A stretch of DNA of 64,000 nt from Symbiodinium natans (lineage: Eukaryota > Sar > Dinophyceae > Suessiales > Symbiodiniaceae). The stretch is from assembly GCA_905221605.1 (NCBI GenBank), contig CAJNDS010000038.1, positions 154,526 through 218,525 of the forward strand, read 5' to 3'. The notes beneath the pieces were generated by a model, which saw only the letters and a list, made by a program, of their open reading frames with translations, ran no database searches and had not been told where the DNA came from. Positions 44,801-53,123 of this stretch are shown in pieces. A program made the translations under genes and the position numbers. Each line of letters starts with the position of its first letter. Within the stretch, counting starts at the first letter, position 1.

Positions 44801-46598
44801 GGTAAGACCTGAATTAAGGTGTGACATGATCAAGGGCGACTTCCAAAGTTACCCGGACCACAGGACATCTCTGGGTTGCCGCACTGAAGCGCGTTGTGAA
44901 CAGGGTGTCCACTTCTCACCTTCGGCCCTTGTGCTTGTAGCTCTGAGCTAGTTAGCGCCGGGAGGGTGAAGTTCTACGACTTGCTCAAGGCAATCAATGC
45001 AAATTGCTTCCAGGCCCGGCCTCGCCTTGAAAGAGTTTGGTGCCGTGACGGCAGATGAATGGCAGGCCCTGTTCTATTTGCCAGAGGCCCAACTGATTCT
45101 CTTCGTGGCACGCGCCTCAAACCTCCGGGCAGATGGAACAGCTATAATCACATTGGCAAGCTTGGCCCAGGACTCGTTGATTTGGGCCATGAAGCATGAG
45201 CAGCCACAAGTGGCCGACAGCGGCCTGCAGGTTGAACCGCCTTAACAAGAGCCCTAAACGCCCCACATCCAAGAACCCCGATGGTCTGCAACTGTCCAGC
45301 TGCCAGGTGCTCTCACAGTTTCTGGAGCGCCTTCTGAGTGGCCCAAGTAGTATTTATGCCTTGCGGCCCGGTGTTTGAAAGAACTTTCCACAAGGCGTCG
45401 CTAGAAGCGTCGCAAGAAGCGTCGCTTGTCGCCGAGCTTCAGGTTCCTTTCTTCAAACAGTACTACTTCCTCATCCTTCAAGCCGTCCGGGAGCCTCATC
45501 AGTGAGTGTGTCTCGTCCAACTTGGCGATAGCTGAACAGGTCATTGGTGTTCTTACAGACACCTCCCACAAGAGTGGCTTCAAGCTGCAGCAGCACATTC
45601 TGCTGCTCCTGGGCTCTTGAAGAGAGGGAGGATTTTCTTAAAAAACCCAGCTGCTTCCACGTCTCGGCTGAACCATTGCAAGGCAACTCATCGTTGCCGC
45701 TGAGAACCAAATGCTCAGCGACGCAGCGCCAAAGCAGCGCGTGATGGAGCTGCACGGCTGCATCATTTGCATTTCCTGAGCTCGAGCTTGGAAGAAGAGG
45801 CTCCGAAATTCAAATGGCTCAGCAGCCAGGTTCCTTTTCGAGCTAATTGGCAAGCTGGGGCCCAAGCCGGGAGATTTGGGATCCGGAAGTTGAGTGGGCT
45901 CCACCACGCTACTTGAGGTCATTCCCAACTCTGAACAAGAGCCAGGTGCATTGCAAGCTACAGGGCAATACAGATACTACAGGCCTGATCACTGTATAGA
46001 AATCCCAAATTGTGGAGAGGCTGAGATTTTTGTGCTCCACTGCTTCAACAAGTCGCGGCAGCCTGCCGAGCCCGGGCCCTCATATTTTGGATCAAAAACT
46101 GAGAAGTGTCGACTCTTCGAGTCAGCTTGGGCTATGTCTCACAGCGCATGAAACCCGCGGTATTCAATCTCAGTCTTGCGCCTTGGTTCTTGGTTCTTCG
46201 GGGTTTTTGATTCCTTTTGTGTTGGGTGGATCTTGGAGGTTCCAGCAGCACATACGCGACTTCCTCATCCAGCTCAAGGAGAGTTGTTGTTGCTCCCGCA
46301 CCTCCTGTATGACCCCTTTTGCGACACTGCGAGCAGATGCCCGTGAAAAGTGTGCACAGTGTACATCGGCCTTCGGAATTCAGAAAGCGCCCTTTTTCCT
46401 CCTGTTACAATTGTGAGGAGTGGGGGAGCCACGAGTCGGCCTTGTACGAGGAGCTGCTCTGTTCGTGAATTCCTCTGCTCACGCAGAAGCTGGGACCAGG
46501 GCGGTGCATGTGTGGAGGCTGAAAGAAAGTCAGCACAAGACGAGCAGCAGCAGCTGGAGCGACAATGGAGGATGCAGGCCTTGCCAAGCTGGACCTAG
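26842..46598 (+). CDS. XPO1: Exportin-1 (CRM1/XPO1), many small exons over about 20 kb
   Basis: Nuclear export receptor for leucine-rich export signals, working with RanGTP. More than 25 collinear exon fragments match CRM1 from end to end. Examples: [13 protein letters not shown] (27088), [11 protein letters not shown] (27340), [16 protein letters not shown] (27695), [20 protein letters not shown] (about 28700), [13 protein letters not shown] (about 29879), [14 protein letters not shown] (30640-30681), [11 protein letters not shown] (30811-30843), [19 protein letters not shown] (37881-37937), [10 protein letters not shown] (37999), [13 protein letters not shown] (about 38343), [19 protein letters not shown] (38740-38797), [10 protein letters not shown] (about 40041), ARDAEVLA (41894), [13 protein letters not shown] (about 44825), [20 protein letters not shown] (45171-45230), [18 protein letters not shown] (45541), [14 protein letters not shown] (about 46242), stop at 46596-46598. 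Donors are GC, GT and GA with AG|G acceptors. A few short segments were not located. Two other genes sit in its introns. The exact N-terminus is unknown. Confidence 0.93.
31660..36660 (+). CDS. Voltage-gated cation channel with EF-hand, nested in an XPO1 intron
   Basis: One S1-S6 ion-transport unit, in order. S1 [20 protein letters not shown] (about 31682). S2 [10 protein letters not shown] joined to [11 protein letters not shown] (31930 and 32034). S3 [16 protein letters not shown] (about 32263). S4 [12 protein letters not shown] (about 32412) continuing in [19 protein letters not shown] (about 32596). S5 [18 protein letters not shown] (about 32918). Pore loop [20 protein letters not shown] (about 33215). 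S6 [12 protein letters not shown] and [12 protein letters not shown] (33475, 33757). A cytosolic helix [20 protein letters not shown] follows (about 34047), then an EF-hand loop [12 protein letters not shown] (34489-34524) that fits all Ca2+-ligand positions. Later exons give a His/Gln-rich stretch (about 35815-35990), an acidic exon (about 36113-36290) and coiled-coil pieces [19 protein letters not shown] and [15 protein letters not shown]. It is probably a calcium-sensitive Na+/Ca2+-type channel; ion selectivity cannot be read. More C-terminal exons may extend to 37.4 kb. It lies wholly inside the exportin-1 intron 30844-37880, same strand. Confidence 0.82.
35309..35332 (+). repeat. G-rich homopolymer tract
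   Basis: GGGGTGGGGGGGCGGGGGG, in an intron of the nested channel gene. Confidence 0.8.
38213..38231 (-). repeat. C homopolymer (about 19 nt)
   Basis: An unbroken C run in an exportin-1 intron, the only long internal C run on the + strand away from the window start. Confidence 0.9.
40357..40378 (+). repeat. G homopolymer
   Basis: A G run of about 18-20 nt in an exportin-1 intron. A similar run lies at about 41261-41276 just after a CT-rich tract. Confidence 0.9.
42470..42491 (+). other. DinoSL spliced-leader relic in genomic DNA
   Basis: The stretch begins CCGTAGCCAT at 42471 and ends TTTGGCTCAAG at 42491. It is identical to bases 2-22 of the 22-nt dinoflagellate spliced leader; the variable first base is C here. 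It is followed by ACAGC, not by a GT donor, so it is not an SL RNA gene. It sits 59 nt upstream of the ATG of the intronless PUF gene. In a genomic locus this marks a reverse-transcribed, trans-spliced mRNA. Confidence 0.93.
42551..43900 (+). CDS. Pumilio/PUF RNA-binding protein, intronless retrogene
   Basis: Post-transcriptional regulator that binds 3' UTRs of mRNAs through a curved PUF array. The frame from ATG 42551 to TGA 43898-43900 encodes 449 aa without introns. Residues 1-170 are low complexity, Pro/Gln/Ala-rich, with a basic stretch [11 protein letters not shown]. Seven PUF repeats are visible at a regular spacing of about 36 aa: [13 protein letters not shown] (about 211), [10 protein letters not shown] (250), [13 protein letters not shown] (287), [15 protein letters not shown] (323), [10 protein letters not shown] (359), [13 protein letters not shown] (395) and KHGQHLM (430). 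I chose the ATG at 42551 because it is the first in-frame ATG after the spliced-leader relic; the open frame continues upstream by chance. Absence of introns contrasts sharply with the host exportin-1 gene. No poly(A) tract remains visible downstream. The intact reading frame suggests a functional retrocopy. Confidence 0.9.
   Translation: MVVPFCTPSTQYGTDAELRSLPTPMPPQSQQQCVLAMLVPAGQFPYAATQPSMMCQTEKFGPHVALQPPVPPEILHPNMQLTPVLKPVHAPGVGSSTCSEDEHGAAQRELPSPPDTASEADRAEGLAKLSTSAARRLRRKRASQRALASPAPKPWASNGPVAVGRVWNPLTEIFDSAAYEDLQQQLQGSPEQVSSALTLLKDHCVDHVWDLSCHPLGCRLIQLALERATPREAAELARELRGHIREALMSPHANYVVQKVVTQLTWNSCSFVADELEGFASKFARHRFGCRIFCRLLEFYASQDGTLRLVDEVLQEAEDLCCHPFGHHVAQSVLEHGTDCHRDAVAKTICSNPMGFAQNQNASYLVEKVLSFCSPHYQRSLLAELTESLEELALSRYGCYVVRVLVEHPDTDRSAAVSRLWSCIGELRRTKHGQHLMTDLGMSMNRGRR
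43901..44820. other. 3' flank of the PUF retrogene within the XPO1 intron
   Basis: The retrogene's 3' UTR should lie here. The frame overlapping 43510-44325 is a shadow of the PUF gene plus downstream sequence. One exportin-1 exon of about 25 residues, expected between ARDAEVLA and [13 protein letters not shown], was not found. Confidence 0.4.
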
Positions 46599-47002
46599 AC
46601 GAAGATGTAGCAGATTGCTTGAATTTGCTTGAACAATGTCCGTGGCTGGTCCAGCTTCAGAACTTCAGAACTGTGCGAAATCCTGCCCATGTGTGCTGAC
46701 CGGTGTTGCTGTGATCTTTGAACCTCTGGCGCAGCAGCCTCAAAAGCGGAAAGCACGGCTAAAGTCCCATTTCGGACCCATTTCGAATATACCTTTGGAG
46801 CCTAGAGATTTGCAGGCCGGGTCTGCCGTTGAGGCATGTCATAAGTTTAGTGGTTGCGCTTCCCAGAGTTAGCGCGTCTGGCAATTCAATGCCATGTTCG
46901 ATCCAAATTTTCGGAAGGCCCAGTTTTTGCATGTTTTGATTGTTTTTGAGAGCCATTTGGTTCGAACTTTGGGGGGATCGGCATCAACTCACCGTCAGGG
47001 TC

Positions 47003-48199
47003 ATGAAGCTCTTGCTGTGGATTGCAGCAGCGTGGTTATCTCTCTCCGCGGCAACCTCTGATGAATGCGAAGGCTCTGAGGATGACAGCTGGGTGGCCTT
47101 CAGCTTGAAACAGCGGAAACACCTGAAGCATCATAATGCCGGCCCTGTCGGGCAAAGTGCAACGTGGTCTTCCTTTTCAGATGTGGCAACAAAGATGACG
47201 CAGCTGCCATGGAAAGATATCACATGGGGTCCGCTTGACAAGTACGGGAAGCCTGAGAACAACTTTGCTTTGGGTGGTTGCATTGTCAATGGCCTCCTAT
47301 ACACGATGGCCTTTGCTGACAGTGGTGGACAGAATTGGGAGGACTATGTCCAAGGCATCGGAACTGTTGTGGGTGGACTTGTTGGTTTGGTGCCCGGCGC
47401 TGGCCCCATCCTCAGCATGGTAGTCACCTTCGCCATGTCCCTCTTCCACGATGACTCCGAGTCAGCCTTGACCAGCCTGTACAAGCAGATCATGAGCGAG
47501 GTGCGAGCGATTGTGCGGGCTCAAGAGGTTCAGGATGCAGTGGCTGCAGCCAAGGGGCAGTTGGCCGGCTTCATGCAGATGCTGGCTGGTATGCCTCTGG
47601 ACTTCTTGGTGGACGACAAGACCTCGCAAGTTGAGAAATACCAGCATTGGTACAGAGTACTGGAAAGGTACATCAACATCATGGACGCGTCAGAATACAA
47701 CATTTTCGGGAATGAAGCAAATTGTACCCTCGCACTTGCCGTTCCTATGCAACCAAATGACTTGCCAAGCCCAGATTGCTTGGAATTTTGGAAATCTGGC
47801 GCCATCTTCTTTCAGTTTCAATACGTTCTGATGCATCTCAACATCATGGCCCAGATGGCTGTTTTCGCCACGTTTGAAACTCAAAGAACCACCGTGCTCT
47901 CAGCCCTGCGAGGGAAAGCTGCGACGTATCACAAGCTACTGAACGCCTCTTACCAAGGCTTCGTCCAGGGCATAGATCCACCAATGAAGTGCATCTGGGA
48001 GAACGGTATAGATAAGAGTAGTGGTAAGCCCATTTGGGTCTTGAAGTACACCAAGTGGGACAACGAAGACGTGTCCTGTGTGACTGGTTGTGTGGCCTCG
48101 TTTCCCTTCAAGTTCCCACAACCGCAGCGTCTGTGCCTCGCACCCGATCCACATTTCCCCAATGCCTGCAGGCAGGCTGACTTCTACTCGATGTATTAG
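47003..48199 (+). CDS. Secreted protein, intronless, ends at an in-frame TAG
   Basis: ATG at 47003 starts a clear signal peptide (MKLLLWIAAAWLSLSAATS, cleavage probably after SAA or ATS). The frame runs 398 codons to TAG at 48197-48199. Around residues 115-200 there is a Gly/hydrophobic helix (VVGGLVGLVPGAGPILSMVV) followed by amphipathic helices. This helical bundle is reminiscent of the N-terminal domain of delta-endotoxin-like pore formers, but the resemblance is weak and I would not name the family. Cysteines cluster at the C-terminal part (CVTGC, CLAPDP, ACRQ). Reading continues in the same frame after the TAG for 157 further codons with similar composition, so the gene is probably interrupted. 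No intron is needed anywhere in 1.2 kb, unlike its neighbours. Coding status is likely; function is unknown. Confidence 0.65.
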   Translation: MKLLLWIAAAWLSLSAATSDECEGSEDDSWVAFSLKQRKHLKHHNAGPVGQSATWSSFSDVATKMTQLPWKDITWGPLDKYGKPENNFALGGCIVNGLLYTMAFADSGGQNWEDYVQGIGTVVGGLVGLVPGAGPILSMVVTFAMSLFHDDSESALTSLYKQIMSEVRAIVRAQEVQDAVAAAKGQLAGFMQMLAGMPLDFLVDDKTSQVEKYQHWYRVLERYINIMDASEYNIFGNEANCTLALAVPMQPNDLPSPDCLEFWKSGAIFFQFQYVLMHLNIMAQMAVFATFETQRTTVLSALRGKAATYHKLLNASYQGFVQGIDPPMKCIWENGIDKSSGKPIWVLKYTKWDNEDVSCVTGCVASFPFKFPQPQRLCLAPDPHFPNACRQADFYSMY

Positions 48200-48670
48200 A
48201 TCAAGGTTGGCGAGGCCAAGGCAACCTATGAACCCATGCTGGCAAAGCTCCTGAACCTCTCTCTCTCCTCCTATTCTGATGAGGCCAAGGGGATGGTTGA
48301 TTGGATCCTGAATGATCCTCCACCGCCAAACAAGACCATCCCCCGCAGCGTGCTTGAGTTCTGCGAGAAGGTTGTCGATGCTCTCGCTGACAAAGCGGTC
48401 CAAACAGTACCCGACAACGCAAAAAACATCAAGGAGAGTCTCAATGGGGCCTGCCCTGCAGCTTTGAATGTTGCTTCCGCAACACCCACTCGGTGCTCTT
48501 GCAAAACCAACAAGCTTTGTTCTGGGCTGAGCAACACGTTCATTCAAATCCTACCATCTATCCCTGCAGGTCGCTTGTGGGTGTCACTTCTGGGCCCAGG
48601 CAGCTATTTTATGGAGCACTGCAACTCAAGGTGCGATGATCTCCCCATGAGTACTTTGCCAGAACCCTAG
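48200..48670 (+). pseudogene. In-frame continuation after the TAG of the secreted-protein gene
   Basis: The same reading frame stays open from 48200 to the TAG at 48668-48670 and looks coding: amphipathic helices, a PPPPNK linker and paired cysteines (RCSCKTNKLC). This fits the C-terminal part of the gene starting at 47003 after a nonsense mutation. Alternatives are stop-codon readthrough, a sequencing error or a second short gene. I treat the whole 47003-48670 unit as a gene broken once. Confidence 0.55.
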
Positions 48671-51400
48671 CAGAAGCCTAGGAGTTCCATAAATGTTGGC
48701 GAAAACATGACCAACTGCGCGAGTTCGGACCGGGAGAAACATGTCACAAGGTGATTTTAGTAATTGTGAGCATGTTGAGTTTTTTTTCGCTTTGAGGGTC
48801 AAGAATCTCTGTCTGGTTGAAACCCGAGCGCTCTTCAGATTCGGGTGCTGCGCAGCATGCCATGGAGCATCTCCGGGCATGGCTGAAGGTGGTCCTACAG
48901 GCACATCTCAGTTCTGCCGTGCCTTCGTTCACTCAAATTTTGGGGCAGGTGAGGCAAATGCAACCCGAGCATGCTCAGTGCCCGCTGGTGAGGGGAAGTG
49001 CTTCCAGCCTGCTCATGCTTCCGATGGCAACATGATGCTTTTGAGGTACTTCCTCACTTATCTGGCGCAAGGCATCGGTCGAGTCGGCAAGGACTACTTG
49101 AAGAGCTCCTTTTGGCTGAACAACAAACGGGGGGGGGAAAGCTAGAAGATGTGAAAAGGGCGTATACTGGGCCGGCGCACATTCAGCTTTTTCAGGGGGC
49201 TTGGACGTGCGAAGGTTCAGCTGCGCAGCTCCTCAGCATGCGCGAACTCCAGCTCTTCAGCAACCTGCTGCCAGAGTTCGGCCGGATCCTGAGCTCACCC
49301 GAAGCCGCCCGACTCGGGAGGGCCTCTCACACAGCTGATGGATCCTTTAGGAAGCCTCCCCTGGGCGCTGAAGCCCGTGATTGTGAGACCCGGCAGCACT
49401 TATCGAACGATACAGCGCAAGCTTCGTGTTCCCTCGTGCACCACTTCCTGCGGCTTCGTCGCATTTCTCGGAGGTTGCTCATCGAGCGGACCGTGCCAGC
49501 GACGCGGCAGTTGGCGCTGCTTGGGCAGCGCAGAGAGAGCTGTTTGGACATGTCCAGAAACTTCACCGGAGTTTTTTGTGTCCCCTGCCCCAGGCTTGTA
49601 ACAGCCGTGGCCGTCACGGCCATGCCGTGGTTCTTCCTAAGCGTGTACCCACCGATGCCAATGATGCTGCTGCTCGCAACCGGTCTCGCATCTCTGGGCT
49701 CGGCGGCCCCTCGGACGACAGCTTCACGTCAGACCTTCGCGACCTTTTTTTGGCCGTCTCTGATCTCCTAGACCCCTGGCAATCACGTGCAATCATTTAA
49801 GAACATACTGACATTTTGCACTGTTCTGTATGCCTTGTCCTCAGCCTGGCTCTCCTTGAGGTGGTGGATGGTCTCACCGACGGAAGGCTGGCTGCTGAAT
49901 CGACAGAGGCATCTGCTGCTGCTCTGCAGCGCCTCGCTTCGACCCCTCCCCAATTTTATGGGACATCATGTAATGCTTCGCAAAATACCATGAAAACAGC
50001 CTCAATATTCAATCTCAATATTCAGACATTATCTTTATTAAACAATAAAGTGTAGCATAGTAACGCAGCATGGAACATCAAGGTACTTGTTTTATGTCTG
50101 ATGCTTTTCTCAGATTGCAGTTATGTGAATCGCCATGTGCTTACCACGACGTTTGCTTTTGTGTGCTCAGCACCTTCCCTTTGTGTCTGTCCGCGTCGTC
50201 CATAAGGTCTCTGTGCCAGACGGGGTACAGCATCGGTGCCACCCGGCCTTAAGGGAACCCGGAAAATAGACCCTGGAGGCCCTAGAGCCTAGAGCCTAAA
50301 AATTAAGGCGACTTTGCAGTCAGGCCAGGCGGGTAGCATAGAACAAACCTAAGGCTTTTCTCGTCGGCTTCGCAGCTTGGGCCCTGGAGCTGCCGCCACT
50401 CGGCACTGACGTTGCGGGGGAATGCCCATTGGGGACATTGGGGAGATACTTGGGGGCACCCTTTCGCGTGCCAGGACCCAGCTTTCCCTGATGGTCACCG
50501 CCGCGGCCTGGGCATCGATTCTCGTTGCGCTTCGGCCGACTCGCTCCTCGGACACGCAAGGCCCCCGCAAGGCGCCCGCAAGGCGTAAGCAAAGGCTGGC
50601 CGAAAGGCGAAGAAATTTTGCAGTAACTTTGCTGCAGGTTTGTGCTCGCACCGCTCTCAGAAGTAGGGTTGGGTGAGACCTAAGGCTCCTGTGCTGAGTG
50701 AAGGGCTAAATCTCGAAAACTCAAGGCTCGCAGCAGGAGCCGGGCGCGGACGCTGGCTGGCGACCATTTGCTTGGAGAGAGCTGGCCAAGCCCAACATAT
50801 TGTGTGTGGCTGTCTTGGGCTTCGCCGTTTGCTTGGCTCCAGCTGCTGCAGGGGCCTTGGAAAGTTGAAGACCGGCAGAGGTTAGCATCTGCTGTGGGTG
50901 ATGTCTGTGCTTTGTGGATGTCAGTGGGTGCTTGCATCAGGACACCTTCCTTTATCGCCAGTTTGTGCTGGGCTTGAAAAGCTCTCAGCAGCCATTGGTA
51001 TCCATCGCTGGGACAGTCCCGAGTCTGAGATCTTCACCCCATGCCACACTGAAGCTGCAAGAGGCCGCCGAGAGCGGGCCTTGCATGTGCTAGAGTTGTG
51101 CCAGGTTGGGTGGTTCCTGGGCACCTTCACATACCGGGAGAAGATAGCTTTCGGCCGCACTGCAACAGGCAGCACTTTCCGGACGGAAGCGAAGAGGAAG
51201 AGAGAGAGGGAGCGAGAGCGAACCACTGAATGCTCCAAGAGCTCAGTGAGCTCAGAAGGTCCCTTCAATGATTCAACGGCAAAATCCAGAAGCCTGCTTT
51301 TGTCCTCGGTCGAGTCGGCTCAGGAGCCTTGCGCTTCTCCCTTCTGCTCTGGGCGCTGCCGCTCTTTGCGAAGGCACGCGTTCCCCTTTGAGGCAATCCG
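48671..51400. other. Sparse region, only weak exon candidates
   Basis: Weak + strand candidates are 48870-48960 (HLRAWLKVVLQAHLSSAVPS), 49045-49125, 49240-49320 (ELQLFSNLLPEFGRILSS) and 49680-49797. Frames at 50310-50680 are overlapping and ambiguous. A GAGAGA tract lies at about 51199-51215. No family recognised. Confidence 0.3.
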
Positions 51401-51419
51401 CTTTGAACTTGAAATCAGT

Positions 51420-51902
51420 TCGTGTCCTGGAGTTTCGGGGAGTTGGCTGCTAAGACCTCGGCGTTGTCTAATGATACGGAAAGCCACCCACCCTGCCGAG
51501 ATAGTGAGGTGTTGCTACTGGCTGTGGATGAATCTCTGGCGCTTCCTGCGGCCTTGCTGGAGACTCCTGCACTCCCAATTGAGGCCAACTGTGACAAAAG
51601 TCTAGTTAGAGCGATACGAGATCCAATTATGAGCGGAATGTCTCGCCATCAACAAAAAGCTGATGTATCAGCCACTTGCTATGGTCCGATGGAATGGGGC
51701 TTCCAACAGAGCATGGCTTGTCGATGGATCTTACTTCTTGGTTTCGTGGACACACATCGTGGCTGTTTGTCGAAAGCTGATGATTCGGGTGGGGCGTGTT
51801 CGAGCTCGCAGCCTAGGAAATCTAAAACCTGGAGACTTCCAGTCAGATAAGTGCAGCCAAGGAACGCAGCGAGCGAGCAGCTTGCTCATGACTGATGTGT
51901 GA
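51420..51902 (+). CDS. Candidate exons, possible degenerate Hint-like segment
   Basis: One frame (about 51431-51640) reads SALSNDTESHPPCRDSEVLL then a Leu/Ala-rich helix. A second frame (51663-51902) has LVDGSYFLVSWTHIVAV and, 20 residues on, SLGNLKPGDFQ. The order 'DGS.F.VS..H.V..' then 'L.NLKPGD' resembles the middle of Hint (hedgehog/intein) domains. The canonical catalytic residues at the ends are not identifiable, so this is only a suggestion. Confidence 0.25.
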
Positions 51903-53123
51903 TTTGGTTTCTTTTCGTCACAAGGACTGAAGGGACGCAGGGTCAGCAGGCAGTCTGCAGCATGAGGTTTGGTAAGGCCCTGACGTTCATGCCGACCACG
52001 ATCCTGCAGCAGCTCCACGCGACAAAAGGCTGCGAGGGCACAGCATTCACTTTGATGCAGAGCCTCGGAAGATGCAGAGATTTCTCTTTCACGTCAGATA
52101 TTCGAGCAACATATCATTCGGGCAGAACAATGCACGCTGCTCTTTGTTCTGAGGAGTGGCGGCACCCTGGGCCACGCAGCTGCAAAAAATGGAGTCTGCA
52201 AGCAGTCGTTCCCCAGATTTCTGCTTCATCAGAAAAAGAGAGGACAGAGAGAACCCATTGAGTAGGCATGCCAGTTGCAAAATGCAGTAAACCGGAGTAC
52301 CGCAAGGCATGGTGCTGGGACGAAACCTCGAATGGCGGCTGCTACTGTGGTGTGGAATTGATGCCACCGAAGGCGCTGTTGGCTTCTCCCGGTTCCCGGT
52401 TGTTATCGCGCTGGCCGCCCTTTGGCGCATTCTGACTGCGGCTGCCATCATCTGGCTCCTGATGCCCCAGCTAACGCAGCCGACGGAGCAGCCGCGCAGG
52501 AAAGAGAAAAGGGACCCTCCTGCCCAGCAGCTGATGTAGGAGAAGATGTGGGACGATTGATGGCTTGGAGCAGGTACCCGGCCTGGTCCCGCAGTACGAC
52601 CCCGGGCGCGCGGACATGGACGATCTTTAGAGGCCAGTGCAGAGCAGAGTTCTCATCAAACCTGGTCAGCTAGGACCTGGTTAACGAAAAACATCGAAAT
52701 CTCTTAATCCATCAGAGCCTCTCCTCCTAAACAATCCGCTCGAGACGGCTGGGTGGACCAGGTGCCCTGTGGAGCCTCGCTGGCGCCTCGCTCTGAAATC
52801 TCTGAACCGCAAGGAGACGCAAGACACAAGCGAAGACCAGCGGCTGCCGCTGCGAGCGTGGAAAAGAGGTCTCAAGGCCCTGAGTAGATGAGTAGACGAG
52901 ACGGAAATGACAGGCCTGCGAGGTGTGCCCTCCACCAAGCAAACCGCGAAGTGCTGCAAGGACTTTCCTCGCCTAGCACATTTGATGGCCTAAGGAGATC
53001 TCCAAAGAGGGGTTTTCAGGGGTCGTGAGTAGAGAGCCGCATCTCTGCAGTGCAGTAGACAAGGTGGGAAATGGGGAAGCTGCACATGCGGCTTCAGCAG
53101 CCCGCCTGCTCCTATTTTAATCA
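51903..53123. other. Unassigned sequence
   Basis: Overlapping frames on both strands without recognisable motifs. Confidence 0.35.
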
